In this document: positions 10,944 through 19,474 of the stretch, piece after piece
How the letters are laid out: each line of letters begins with the position of its first letter
Numbering within the stretch: position 1 is the stretch's first letter
Source: a virus
IMG/VR virus record: IMGVR_UViG_3300031237_000030
Span: 1-28,082 of that record
Direction: 5' to 3' (one strand)
Length of the DNA stretch: 28,082 nt
Notes under the pieces: model-generated
What the model saw: the letters and a program-made list of their open reading frames with translations, nothing else
Databases searched by the model: none
Told to the model about the DNA's origin: nothing
Program-made: the position numbers and the translations under genes

Positions 10944-12386
10944 ATGGGAAAAATCATCAGATACTCGGTCATACTGGCGGCCCTCATTTTTTATCCTGCT
11001 ATATTGTTAGCAGACGAATGGCGCGTCATATGCCCGAGTAACAACCCGAGTTGCACTATGCGCAACTCCCTTCAAATCCCGGTAAAACCAGGGACTGTCG
11101 CTAAATCTGGCCCGGTCTATCAAAGCAAGACCGGAAAATTGAAATATTGCCCGGTCACGGTATCGAATGCGCAGGGTACTGTGGACGTGCCGGTCGAGTG
11201 TGCGCTGTTCGTGTCGCCTACAGTATCTTCCGCGCCGGTGTCTGCGCCATCACCGACGGGCACGCAGACACCGGAGTCGATCCAGGCAAGCAAGAGCGTG
11301 TTGATCCCACACATCGATACCAGAGCTGGCTCTGCATACGTCATCACCGGCCAGCGCGTGCGCTTCTTCGCGCCGAACGGCGGTGGTTCGGCGTGCTCGA
11401 TTCCGAATCCGTGCAGCCCGGCGCAACTGATTGTCGATTCACAATCGGGCGACTTGGATATTTTCCGCGGCGGGACGTACGACAAGAACTACACGCCGGG
11501 CTGGGCAAACGCCAACATCTGTCTCGGTAGCGCGCAGTCTGGTATTGCACTGGTCGCGATGCCTGGCGAAGTAGCGAAGTTCGTAAGACCCGGCCCTGAT
11601 ACCCACAATATCTGCCTCGCTAGGGGGAGTTCTCGTGCGGTTGATCCACAGAACGCGGCCCATAACGTTACGATCGCCGGATTTGCCCTCCAGGGCGGTT
11701 CTGGGGCCATAGACGGGCAGTATGGGTCTGGTGCTGAGAAAAGCGGTGCTAGGGGCGCTAGGATCGTGCGCAACGATATAACGGCTGACTATACGGGTAA
11801 TACTATGTCGGCGGTCATTACGATCGGTGGGAACGGCTGGAGTGTCATTGACAACGATCTACATGACTTCGGTACGACTCCCCCGATCAACAACAACCAC
11901 GCCATTTACGTCGCCGTAGGCTCAAGTGACGTTGAGATAGCCTACAATCGACTGAAACGGCTGCGGCTGGGGCATCAAATCCAGGTGCATACGGACGGTG
12001 GATTTAGGCAAGGTTGGGTGTGGAGTAACGTCAATATCCACCACAACACGCTTGACGGCGAGGTCGTTAACGGGACTCGTGTAGGGGACGCGAGAGGAAT
12101 CACCGTCAGCGATGTCGCGGACGCCTCCACTGTGCGCATTACTAACAACGTCCTCCGCAACCTTGGGCAGAACTTCTGCGGCGCATGTGTGTATCACGGC
12201 AACGTCGAGTATCTGGACAATGTGTTTTTGAACATCAACGGCCCTGGCATCCTGGTCACCAACCAGGGCGGCGGCGTGCGTAAGGTTACGGCGCTGCGTA
12301 ACACATTCACCGGTGTCAGTGGCGGGAATTACAAGTTCGAGTCGTACAACGGCGCCGATCTCAGTCTCGAACTTACGCACGATTAA
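10944..12386 (+). CDS. Secreted right-handed parallel beta-helix protein (pectate-lyase-like)
   Basis: 480 residues. Residues 1-24 are a Sec signal peptide (MGKIIRYSVILAALIFYPAILLA, cleavage after LLA before DEW). A Cys-containing N-terminal region (25-90) and a Pro/Ser/Thr linker (SSAPVSAPSPTGTQTPES, about 94-111) lead to a beta-helix from about 150 to 470, with repeated short strands 'NVTIAGFAL..', 'GARIVRNDIT', 'GWSVIDNDLHDF', 'DVEIAYNRLKRL', 'NVNIHHNTLDG', 'VRITNNVLRNL', 'VEYLDNVFLNI' and 'VTALRNTFTGV'. The fold is shared by polysaccharide lyases and phage tailspikes. A signal peptide is unexpected for a virion protein made in the cytoplasm, so it may act in the host periplasm or outside. 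Rightward, between portal and fibre genes; start ATG with weak GGAA. Confidence 0.72.
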   Translation: MGKIIRYSVILAALIFYPAILLADEWRVICPSNNPSCTMRNSLQIPVKPGTVAKSGPVYQSKTGKLKYCPVTVSNAQGTVDVPVECALFVSPTVSSAPVSAPSPTGTQTPESIQASKSVLIPHIDTRAGSAYVITGQRVRFFAPNGGGSACSIPNPCSPAQLIVDSQSGDLDIFRGGTYDKNYTPGWANANICLGSAQSGIALVAMPGEVAKFVRPGPDTHNICLARGSSRAVDPQNAAHNVTIAGFALQGGSGAIDGQYGSGAEKSGARGARIVRNDITADYTGNTMSAVITIGGNGWSVIDNDLHDFGTTPPINNNHAIYVAVGSSDVEIAYNRLKRLRLGHQIQVHTDGGFRQGWVWSNVNIHHNTLDGEVVNGTRVGDARGITVSDVADASTVRITNNVLRNLGQNFCGACVYHGNVEYLDNVFLNINGPGILVTNQGGGVRKVTALRNTFTGVSGGNYKFESYNGADLSLELTHD

Positions 12387-13103
12387 ATGGCCATCGCTCG
12401 TGTCGCGGTAGGAACGTTAGCGACTGCGACATCCGGGAATATGGTTCCGGGTCTTCCGGCGGGATGGCAGGCTGATGACATTCATTATCTGGCTTGTATC
12501 TCCGAAAACGGGGATTCGTTCACCGCGACTGGGTGGTCTCATGTCGCTGGGTCTCCGCTGAACAATGCGACGCTGAACACGTCTCTGTCGGTCCTATGGC
12601 GTAGAGCGGTAGCCGGAGATACAGCGCCTACGGTCGGGACAGCAACCGGTGGGTCCGCGTGCAGGATAACAGGCTATAGCGGTTGTATTACGACGGGGAC
12701 ACCGCATGATACCCCAACGACGAACACCGGGACGACGTTGACGGCAACTTGGCTGAGTCTTGATCCCAGTGACACCGCGGCGATGGTCATTGCATTCTTG
12801 GGGATCGAGTCGCAATTTAGTTCCGCGACGGTCTCGGGGTATTCTGGGACTAACCCCACGTTCTCGGAGGCGTTCGACAGCGAGAACACGGCGGGGTCTA
12901 ATTGGGTGACGGTAGCCGTCGCCGATGGAACGAACGACGGAGCGGCAACTGGAGATAGGACGGCGACTATCGCAGCGACTACCACGGCGTTTTGGTGCGC
13001 GCTCATGTTGTCGTTGATCCCGGCCGCGGGAGCTGCGGCTGGGCAGCCTTACGTAAAGCGGATTGGCGGGATTCCTGGAATGGGTAATAGGAGGATTTGG
13101 TGA
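12387..13103 (+). CDS. Virion-associated protein, beta-rich, unknown
   Basis: 238 residues, Thr/Ala/Ser/Gly-rich with repeated short beta segments (SLSVLWRRAVAGDTAPTVG, DTAAMVIAFLGIE, NWVTVAVADGTNDGAATGDRTATIAATTTAFWCALMLSLIP). The pattern resembles a jelly-roll decoration or fibre-linked protein found in phage structural modules. The C-terminus GQPYVKRIGGIPGMGNRRIW is basic with a terminal aromatic residue, as in proteins that dock on the capsid. ATG directly follows the beta-helix stop codon. The exact role is not known. Confidence 0.6.
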   Translation: MAIARVAVGTLATATSGNMVPGLPAGWQADDIHYLACISENGDSFTATGWSHVAGSPLNNATLNTSLSVLWRRAVAGDTAPTVGTATGGSACRITGYSGCITTGTPHDTPTTNTGTTLTATWLSLDPSDTAAMVIAFLGIESQFSSATVSGYSGTNPTFSEAFDSENTAGSNWVTVAVADGTNDGAATGDRTATIAATTTAFWCALMLSLIPAAGAAAGQPYVKRIGGIPGMGNRRIW

Positions 13104-13465
13104 TTACGTTAACGACTGCGACGCAGATTAATTCGGTATTGGGTGGTAACGCCCCCATAGACTACAACAAATTGGTTATCTCCCCGTTCACGATGGATGC
13201 CGTGAACCAAACGGTGGACGCGAGAGTCAGACTTACCTCAACGACGGTTCCGACGATGCAACCGATCAACGGAACATTGCGGATATCAGTTCCGTTGTCG
13301 GAGTTGATCATTGAAGTCCAGCAGTTGGATTTCTACCGGCGTATCGTTTTGAGCGGTGCGCAAAATACCGCGATCCTGAATCAGATCGAAGCAGCGCAGG
13401 CCCAGATTGAAAACGGTCTTGTTACTCTTGCCGTCGTCTCGGGTACCAGGACCGCGGGCGCCTAA
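13100..13465 (+). CDS. Small structural protein, unknown
   Basis: 121 residues (ITLTTATQINSVLGGNAPIDYNKLVISPFTMD...). The GTG start at 13100 forms a GTGA overlap with the previous stop, with AGGAGG 5 nt upstream; an in-frame TTG one codon earlier is too close to the ribosome site. Beta-rich with a C-terminal helix (QNTAILNQIEAAQAQIENGLVTLAVV). Position suggests a partner of the flanking head or fibre proteins. Confidence 0.6.
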   Translation: MITLTTATQINSVLGGNAPIDYNKLVISPFTMDAVNQTVDARVRLTSTTVPTMQPINGTLRISVPLSELIIEVQQLDFYRRIVLSGAQNTAILNQIEAAQAQIENGLVTLAVVSGTRTAGA

Positions 13466-15082
13466 ATGGCCGCGAGCGCCAACGACGCGCATCCTTACCC
13501 GATATACAACGCCAGGTATCGGGTGGTTTTCCCGATACTGGATGCCGACGGGGATTTGGTGACCGGAGCGGCTAGTCTGGATTCGGAAGCCTCTCAGGAT
13601 ACCGGGACGTTCGCGGATTGTACGAACGAGGCTACGGAGATAGCGACAAGTTCCGGAATGTATTTTTTGGACCTTATTTCCACGGAGTTAGATACAAAGT
13701 CAACGGCGGTCATCGTCAAGACCGCGACGGCTGGGGCCAAGACTACCGCGCTGGTCTTGTATCCGACCAGACTCCCCGTTATCCGAACCGGCACGGCGCA
13801 GGCGGGAGCCGCGTCTACCGTGACGCTCGATTCGGGCGCGAGCGCGACCGATGATTTTTATAACGGATGTTTCGTCAACATTACCAATAACAGCCCTGCA
13901 AATGCACTGGGTCAGGCCCGAAGGATCATTGATTACGTCGGATCGACGAAGGTCGCAACGGTAGAAGGTACCTGGGGGACTAACCCGAGTTCCGCCAGTA
14001 CGTTCGAGATTCTGTTGAGTCCAGAAGCTAACAGCTCGGTGGCTCTCGCGGGTACACCGCACGTCGATCCGGCAACTGTGGGACGGTTTAACGTCAATGC
14101 GACACATGTTGCAGGGACTGTTCAGACCGCCGGCGACATTATTGGAGATACGAACGATATCCAAGCCAGGCTGCCGGCGGCTTTGGTTAGTGGACGGATG
14201 GATTCTAGCGTCGGGGCGATGGCGGCCAACACCTTGACGGCTACCGCGATAGCAGCAGATGCGATCACAGACGCCAAGGTATCTTCAGACGTGACTATCG
14301 CGAGTGTGACAGGTTCGGTCGGATCGGTGACCGGAAACGTAGGCGGTAATGTCGTCGGTAGTGTCGCTAGTGTAACCGCCGGCGTGACTCTCGCGGCTTC
14401 TGCGGTACAAGCAATCTGGGACGCGCTGACATCAGCCCTTACGACCGTCGGGAGTATAGGCAAACTGCTGGTCGATAACGTCAACGCAACCATAGGATCA
14501 CGTCTTGCCACTGCTGGTTATACCGCTCCGCCAAGCACGGTGAGCATTGCTGATGCCGTATGGGATGAGGAAATAACCGTAGGTCATACCGTCGCCGATT
14601 CTGCCGGTGCAAAACTTAATGCGGCGGGTGGTGCCGCAGACCCATGGGCCACGGCGTTACCGGGAGCCTATGGGGCGGGGACGGCTGGCAAGATCGTGGG
14701 CGACAACGTAAATGCCACCATATCCAGCCGAGCGACGCAGACATCGGTCGATGCTATCGACGACTTTGTCGATACCGAAGTCGCTGCGATCAAAGCCAAG
14801 ACAGACAATCTGCCAGCGGCCCCCGCGGCCGTCGGGGATATCCCGACTACATCGTCTATTACAACAGCAGTATTGACGACGGCAATGACGGAATCGTATG
14901 CGGCTGACGGCGTAGCTCCTACATTGGCACAGTCCTTATTTATGTTGTTAGGAAAAAACTACGAATTCGCAATTGCCGGCGATACGTTGACGGTTAAGAA
15001 ATTAGACGGTTCTACATCGGCAATGACATTCACGCTAGCGCCTGCCGGCGGCCCCTATACGAGTATCACTCGCGCTTCGTAA
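13466..15082 (+). CDS. Putative head/tail fibre protein with repetitive core
   Basis: 538 residues. The N-terminal ~190 residues look like a beta-sandwich attachment region (YRVVFPILDADGDLVTGAASLDSEASQDTG...). The middle is a low-complexity repeat, TGSVGSVTGNVGGNVVGSVASVTAG (about 275-310), as in elongated phage fibre shafts. It is followed by two related blocks with IVGDNVNATISSR / LLVDNVNATIGSR. The tail ALPGAYGAGTAGK and ending TESYAADGVAPTLAQSLFMLLGKNYEFAIAGDTLTVKKLDGST recur in many uncultured phage fibre proteins. It starts immediately after the previous stop. Likely a head fibre or side fibre; the host receptor is unknown. Confidence 0.62.
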   Translation: MAASANDAHPYPIYNARYRVVFPILDADGDLVTGAASLDSEASQDTGTFADCTNEATEIATSSGMYFLDLISTELDTKSTAVIVKTATAGAKTTALVLYPTRLPVIRTGTAQAGAASTVTLDSGASATDDFYNGCFVNITNNSPANALGQARRIIDYVGSTKVATVEGTWGTNPSSASTFEILLSPEANSSVALAGTPHVDPATVGRFNVNATHVAGTVQTAGDIIGDTNDIQARLPAALVSGRMDSSVGAMAANTLTATAIAADAITDAKVSSDVTIASVTGSVGSVTGNVGGNVVGSVASVTAGVTLAASAVQAIWDALTSALTTVGSIGKLLVDNVNATIGSRLATAGYTAPPSTVSIADAVWDEEITVGHTVADSAGAKLNAAGGAADPWATALPGAYGAGTAGKIVGDNVNATISSRATQTSVDAIDDFVDTEVAAIKAKTDNLPAAPAAVGDIPTTSSITTAVLTTAMTESYAADGVAPTLAQSLFMLLGKNYEFAIAGDTLTVKKLDGSTSAMTFTLAPAGGPYTSITRAS

Positions 15083-15088
15083 TCTTAA

Positions 15089-15547
15089 ATGGCCGTTCAG
15101 GATATCGTACTGGCCGGGTTTGGATCGACCGGGACGGTTTCGCTCGTCGTCACGAGTGGGTATGAGAGTGGTGTTGCGGTAATTCCGTCGGCCGTCGCAA
15201 TCCCATCGGGTGGGGCTGGGTATCCGGTCTACTGGCAAGGTAAACGCCGTAAAGCAAAACTCAAAGAACGACCTAACGAACATCTCCGGTACATCCTCGA
15301 CAAAGTAGTTTCTGAGTATTACCGAGAGATAGTCGCATCAGACGTTCCTCTGGCGATAAAGCGCGAAGCGGCCGCGGTCGTTAGGCCGTTTGTCGATAGA
15401 AAAACTCAAGGCATACCGAATCCAGGGGTCGTCGATTGGGCGGCGTTACAACGCGATGCCGGCAGCGTCGGAACGATTTTGCAAATATGGCACGAGGAAA
15501 TTCAAGATGAAATCGACCGCGAAGACGAAGAATTCATGATGAGCTGA
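15089..15547 (+). CDS. Hypothetical phage protein with two-part structure
   Basis: 152 residues. The first ~50 residues are beta-rich and hydrophobic (IVLAGFGSTGTVSLVVTSGYESGVAV...YPVYWQGKRRK), and the rest is helical and charged (RPNEHLRYILDKVVSEYYREIVASDVPLAIKREAAAVV), ending acidic (EEIQDEIDREDEEFMMS). This two-part design appears in small phage proteins encoded next to fibre or scaffold genes. There is no strong ribosome site; it starts 6 nt after the previous stop. Confidence 0.58.
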   Translation: MAVQDIVLAGFGSTGTVSLVVTSGYESGVAVIPSAVAIPSGGAGYPVYWQGKRRKAKLKERPNEHLRYILDKVVSEYYREIVASDVPLAIKREAAAVVRPFVDRKTQGIPNPGVVDWAALQRDAGSVGTILQIWHEEIQDEIDREDEEFMMS

Positions 15548-15548
15548 C

Positions 15549-15998
15549 ATGCCTCTATATGAATTTCGATGTGAGTGTGGCGCTGAATTCGAACGCTATT
15601 TACCCGTCTCAGGTTATGACACCCCACAAGAATGCCAGTGTGGTGCAAAAGCCCGCAGGATTATTTCAATCCCAACGCTAGTCGTAGTGTCGCCTGATAT
15701 CAACTACGACTCGCCGATTGATGGCAGACCTATTACGAGCATGGCCGCGCGACGGGAAGACTTGGCGCGTTCGAACTGTACTCCTTACGACCCGGACATC
15801 AAACAGGACTATCACAGACGGATAGAACAAAGCGAGCGCGCGCTTGAAAAAGCGGTGGATGAAACCGTTGATCGGGAACTCTCCAATATGCCGGCGCGGA
15901 AGCGCGAGAAGCTGGAAGCAGAATTGAACGCCGGACTAACGGCGGAACCCGTTCGATCGACTGCGGCTGCAAAACCCATTGTTAAACAGGTGAGATAA
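15549..15998 (+). CDS. FmdB-type zinc-ribbon phage protein
   Basis: 149 residues. The first ~40 residues are a zinc ribbon of the FmdB/CxxC family: MPLYEFRCECGAEFERYLPV and QECQCGAKARRII, with paired Cys motifs CEC and CQC (Cys-x-Cys spacing instead of the usual CxxC) that could still bind zinc. The rest is helical and charged (YHRRIEQSERALEKAVDETVDRELSNMPARKREKLEAELNAG), possibly coiled coil. Such proteins often lie just before scaffold genes in podovirus-like modules. Starts 1 nt after the previous stop. Its role is unknown, perhaps in assembly. Confidence 0.72.
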   Translation: MPLYEFRCECGAEFERYLPVSGYDTPQECQCGAKARRIISIPTLVVVSPDINYDSPIDGRPITSMAARREDLARSNCTPYDPDIKQDYHRRIEQSERALEKAVDETVDRELSNMPARKREKLEAELNAGLTAEPVRSTAAAKPIVKQVR

Positions 15999-16991
15999 AT
16001 GGCTGACGAAACGTTGGATATCGATAAGGCAGTTTCCGAAATCGCGACTGGATTGGACCTTGGTCAGAAAGATACTGAAGTCGATCGTCAGGAAGAAACC
16101 GACGATACGGATGCGGCCGATGGTCGTCAAACCACGGTTGTTGGCGATGATACCTCCGACAACCCCGCTGTAACCGATCCCAATCAAGTGGAGACACCCA
16201 TCCGCGCTGTGCCGAAATCATGGCCGAAGGAAATGCACGAGCATTGGGCCAAGACTGATCCGAAGGTCCAGGAATACTGGGAGACGCGAGAAAAGCAAAT
16301 GCTTGACGGCCTTGAACAGTATAAAGGCGATGCCGGGTTTGGGAAACAGTTACGCGACGTGGTCACACCGTATAACGCGATGCTACAAGCCCAAGGGGTG
16401 GACGCTCCGAAGGCCGTTCAATTCCTGTTGAACGCTCACTATCAACTCACCAATTCTCAACCGGCGGAAAGAACCGCGCACTTTGTAAGACTGGCGAAGC
16501 AGTACGGCATAGACCTCTCGACGGTCAAGACCGACGAGACATCGGCCGATCCGAAAGTCAAAGCGCTGGAAGACCGGGTAAACCAGTTACACAACACTTT
16601 AACGACACGCGAGCAAGCGGCTCTGACAGAGGCTAAAGCTCGCGTAGCGAAAGACGTAGAGGCGTTCGCGTCCGATCCTTCACATCCGTACTTCGATGAG
16701 GTGGCCGACGACATCGTTGCCATGCTCAATGCTGGGTTTGAATTGAAAGATGCGTACGAAAAAGCGGTATGGGCCAACCCTGTAACACGCCAAAAGGAAA
16801 TGGTTCGGATTCAAACCGAAAACGAAACCAAGCTCCGGGAAAAGGCGAAGGCTGAAGCCGATAAAGCTAAGAAAGCATCAAGCAGTAACGTCAGAAGTCG
16901 CGACACCCAAAAGGCTCCGACAGAACCGAAGGGATCGATGGAAGACACGATGAGAGAAACGTTGCGGGAAATCAATTCCCGCGCCCATTGA
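15999..16991 (+). CDS. Capsid scaffolding / head assembly protein
   Basis: 330 residues, strongly acidic at the N-terminus (about residues 20-65) and helical throughout, with a Lys/Ala-rich C-terminus (EKAKAEADKAKKASSSNVRSRD, about 283-304). The block AVPKSWPKEMHEHWAKTDPKVQEYWETREKQM and the downstream QFLLNAHYQLTNSQPAERTAHFVRLAKQYGIDL match scaffolding proteins encoded directly upstream of the major capsid gene in podoviruses. It would template prohead assembly and then leave. It starts one base after the stop of the zinc-ribbon gene; the capsid gene follows after 18 nt with a strong ribosome site. Confidence 0.75.
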   Translation: MADETLDIDKAVSEIATGLDLGQKDTEVDRQEETDDTDAADGRQTTVVGDDTSDNPAVTDPNQVETPIRAVPKSWPKEMHEHWAKTDPKVQEYWETREKQMLDGLEQYKGDAGFGKQLRDVVTPYNAMLQAQGVDAPKAVQFLLNAHYQLTNSQPAERTAHFVRLAKQYGIDLSTVKTDETSADPKVKALEDRVNQLHNTLTTREQAALTEAKARVAKDVEAFASDPSHPYFDEVADDIVAMLNAGFELKDAYEKAVWANPVTRQKEMVRIQTENETKLREKAKAEADKAKKASSSNVRSRDTQKAPTEPKGSMEDTMRETLREINSRAH

Positions 16992-17009
16992 ACTCAAAAG
17001 GAGACCTAA

Positions 17010-17972
17010 ATGGCCTCGCCTAACAGTACTTTTACGGAACTGGTTACGACCACGTTCCGGAAACACCGGGGGGAGATCAAAGACAACCTCTCCAACCGAA
17101 ACGCATTTTTAAAATATGTAATGAAACGCGGCAACAAACGGACGGAGGACGGAGGTCTAACGATCGCAACACCTCTCGACTATGCCGCTAACTCGACCTA
17201 TCAGCGTTATTCAGACTGGGATGTACTTAATATCTCCGCCTCGGATGTCATTTCGTCGGCGGAATACCAGTGGCGCCAGGTATCGATTAGCGTTGTGGCA
17301 TCCGGCCGGGAACTACGCATCAACTCCGGTGATTCCCGCATCATTAATCTTGCCAAAGCCAGGATCAAGAACGCTATCAGGACATTCAACAACAACTTTT
17401 CATCCGATCTATATTCCTCGGGTGCTCTGACGAACCAGATTAACGGTTTACAGGCGATCATCGCCGATCTTGGTACTGGGACGGTAGGCGGTATCGATTC
17501 AGCCGCCTTCCCGTTCTGGCAGAATACCGTGATCGATGCGTCTGTCCTGTCGGTAACGCCGTCAGCGACTACCATCGAAAACGGTCTGATGCTGCCGGCA
17601 TGGTTGGCAACTGACCGCGGTCCGGATGACCAGGTGGACCTGATTGTCGCATCCAACGACTATTACACCTTCTTCGAAGGTTCCCAAGTCTCTTTGAAGC
17701 GCTACAACGACACTCAGAAAGCCGATGCTGGATTCGTCACGCTGAAGTACAAGAATGCTGATGTGATCTACGATGGCAATTCCGGCATTCCATCCTCGCG
17801 CATGTACGGTATCAACTCCAACTACTTCGAGTTGGTAGTCCACCAGGACGCGGATTTGGAGGTCATGGAAGAAATGCGCCCGATCAATCAAGACGGCGAA
17901 GTGATTCCGATTCTGTGGATGGGGAACGTCGTTTGTTCCAACCGCAAACAGCAATTCGTCATCTTGCCGTAG
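17010..17972 (+). CDS. Major capsid protein
   Basis: 320 residues, the main shell protein. The N-terminal arm (TELVTTTFRKHRGEIKDNLSNRNAFLKYV, residues 9-37) and the following LTIATPLDYAANSTYQRYSDWDVLNI, VSISVVASGRELRINSGDSRIINLAKARIKNAIRTFNNNFSSDLYSSG are features of the capsid family found with this portal/terminase type. The C-terminus (HQDADLEVMEEMRPINQDGEVIPILWMGNVVCSNRKQQFVILP) is also typical. AAGGAG stands 7-8 nt before the start. It forms a two-gene block with the next protein, closed by a terminator, so high expression is expected. Its N-terminal arm is echoed in the small gene at 5601. Confidence 0.85.
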   Translation: MASPNSTFTELVTTTFRKHRGEIKDNLSNRNAFLKYVMKRGNKRTEDGGLTIATPLDYAANSTYQRYSDWDVLNISASDVISSAEYQWRQVSISVVASGRELRINSGDSRIINLAKARIKNAIRTFNNNFSSDLYSSGALTNQINGLQAIIADLGTGTVGGIDSAAFPFWQNTVIDASVLSVTPSATTIENGLMLPAWLATDRGPDDQVDLIVASNDYYTFFEGSQVSLKRYNDTQKADAGFVTLKYKNADVIYDGNSGIPSSRMYGINSNYFELVVHQDADLEVMEEMRPINQDGEVIPILWMGNVVCSNRKQQFVILP

Positions 17973-17981
17973 GAGAAAAAC

Positions 17982-18698
17982 ATGTTCGCACCTATCAGTT
18001 TCGCGGGTCCAACGCCTTTCAATGATTGGTTTGTACCCGATACTACCCAACGTCATCCACTCGGCTATCAAGTCGAGGCGGTTGATCCGTTTTGGGGTTA
18101 TGGAGTTTTTCAGTATATCAAGTCTAATGACGCCATTCTAAAAGGAAGTTTGGTGACCGTCGGTACGCCGAATACGTTTTTGGGAACGTTAATGCCCAAT
18201 ACGGCGAATCTCGGTCAACCGTTTGGTGTCGCCATGGCGCCGATTCCATCCGGTAGTTTCGGTTGGATCACATTAGTTGGATCGGCGGTCTATAAAACCA
18301 ATGCCACTGTCGCGGCAGATGCGGCTATCGGTATTGGTGCTGCGGGTATCGCCGGTACTAACTCCGCCGGTAAGCAATTGCTGAATGTCCATAATGTAAA
18401 ATCAGCGACGGCGACGGCGACGGTAACGGCTGTAACGACTAACGGCACTGGAGTACTCACTACGGGAGGCTATGACGGGTTCTTTATCGGTATGGCCCTC
18501 TCCGGAACTGGTATCCCGGCTGCGACAGTCGTTGCGAAGTTAGACCCCGATGGTAGGACCATTTATACGGGTTCTGCTATTGGAACGTTGGGAGACAAAA
18601 ACTCAACGGCGAGCGGTTCTATTACCTTGACCGGCACATATACCGGTTTTGGTTTAGGCTATATCCAATATCCGTTCGGTCAGGGTGCAATAACTTAA
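17982..18698 (+). CDS. Probable head decoration (cement) protein
   Basis: 238 residues, beta-rich, with an N-terminal HPLGYQVEAVDPFWGYGVFQYIKSN-D-AILKGSLV region and a Gly/Thr/Ala-rich remainder (SATATATVTAVTTNGTGVLTTGGYDGFFIGMALSGTGIP) ending in GFGLGYIQYPFGQGAIT. The family, as I recall, sits directly downstream of the capsid gene and is found on the head surface. AGGAG lies 7 nt upstream of the ATG and the gap from the capsid gene is 9 nt. A strong terminator follows. Confidence 0.68.
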   Translation: MFAPISFAGPTPFNDWFVPDTTQRHPLGYQVEAVDPFWGYGVFQYIKSNDAILKGSLVTVGTPNTFLGTLMPNTANLGQPFGVAMAPIPSGSFGWITLVGSAVYKTNATVAADAAIGIGAAGIAGTNSAGKQLLNVHNVKSATATATVTAVTTNGTGVLTTGGYDGFFIGMALSGTGIPAATVVAKLDPDGRTIYTGSAIGTLGDKNSTASGSITLTGTYTGFGLGYIQYPFGQGAIT

Positions 18699-18716
18699 GC
18701 AGGTTTTTAACCCAAG

Positions 18717-18747
18717 ACGGGGAGCCTACAGCTCCCCGTTTTCTTTT
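18717..18747 (+). terminator. Intrinsic terminator after the capsid/decoration genes
   Basis: Perfect 9-bp stem ACGGGGAGC/GCTCCCCGT with a 5-nt loop, followed by TTTCTTTT. The T-tract runs straight into the GGAGG ribosome site of the next gene (18748-18752). Likely partial, because the tail genes downstream need transcription and no new promoter is obvious. Confidence 0.88.
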
Positions 18748-18757
18748 GGAGGTTCGA

Positions 18758-19474
18758 ATGAGTGCTATTGCCCAGGTTATCGAAAGAAAGGACCGTCCCG
18801 CTCATGTGCGATTCAAACGAGTGGCGTTCGAGGATAAGGCGGCAACATTACAAGCGGGTCGATGGGTTGGTAAGGATGTCGATATAGTCATGATCACACC
18901 TCCTTATTCGAAAGACATTATCGAAATGAAAGTCACTCAGTGGCTCTCGAACATGAAGCAGGACGTTCAAAATGGGAGATTGTCCCCCGAATGGGCGGAA
19001 CAATATGAAAAGGATTACGAGCGTTGGAAGAACGGTCAAGAAATTCCATTGCATGGAACCCCGATCAAAGGCTGGGGGTTGATCTCGCCGGCACAACAAG
19101 AGTTATTGCTGAAATTGAATATATTGACCGTCGAAGACTTGGCAGGCATCAATGACGAGGGAATCCGTCATATCGGTATGGGCTCCATGGATTTGAAAAA
19201 CAAAGCGACCGCTTGGTTATCTCAAATGGTAGACAAAGGACCGTTGACTGTGGAAATTGCCGCCTTGAAAGCCGAAAACTCTGAACAGAAAGTCAAAATC
19301 GAAACGTTGATGTCTCAAGTCGAAAAAATGAATTCGCAACTGACGGCCATTAGCCGTCAAGACCGGATTGAACCGATAAAGGATGAGATCGGCGCTGATG
19401 ATATTGAAAGTCAAAATCAGGCCGTCGAACCGGTAAAACGCGGACCAGGACGTCCCCGTAAAGAACAACAATGA
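18758..19474 (+). CDS. Conserved podovirus protein with AT-hook-like C-terminus
   Basis: 238 residues. ATG at 18758 with GGAGG 5 nt upstream. The block WAEQYEKDYERWKNGQEIPLHGTPIKGWGLISPAQQELLLKLNILTVEDLAGINDEGIRHIGMGS (about 95-150) is characteristic of a protein encoded between head-decoration and adaptor genes in many podoviruses. Residues 167-205 (ALKAENSEQKVKIETLMSQVEKMNSQLTAI) are a predicted coiled coil. The tail RGPGRPRKEQQ is a GRP AT-hook, which binds the minor groove of AT-rich DNA. The role is not established; perhaps a packaged DNA-associated or assembly factor. The next gene overlaps by 4 nt. Confidence 0.7.
   Translation: MSAIAQVIERKDRPAHVRFKRVAFEDKAATLQAGRWVGKDVDIVMITPPYSKDIIEMKVTQWLSNMKQDVQNGRLSPEWAEQYEKDYERWKNGQEIPLHGTPIKGWGLISPAQQELLLKLNILTVEDLAGINDEGIRHIGMGSMDLKNKATAWLSQMVDKGPLTVEIAALKAENSEQKVKIETLMSQVEKMNSQLTAISRQDRIEPIKDEIGADDIESQNQAVEPVKRGPGRPRKEQQ

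Noticed and set aside
17207-17656. Long antisense frames opposite the capsid, scaffold and other structural genes
   Set aside because: They mirror the codon structure of well-supported genes and have no ribosome sites.
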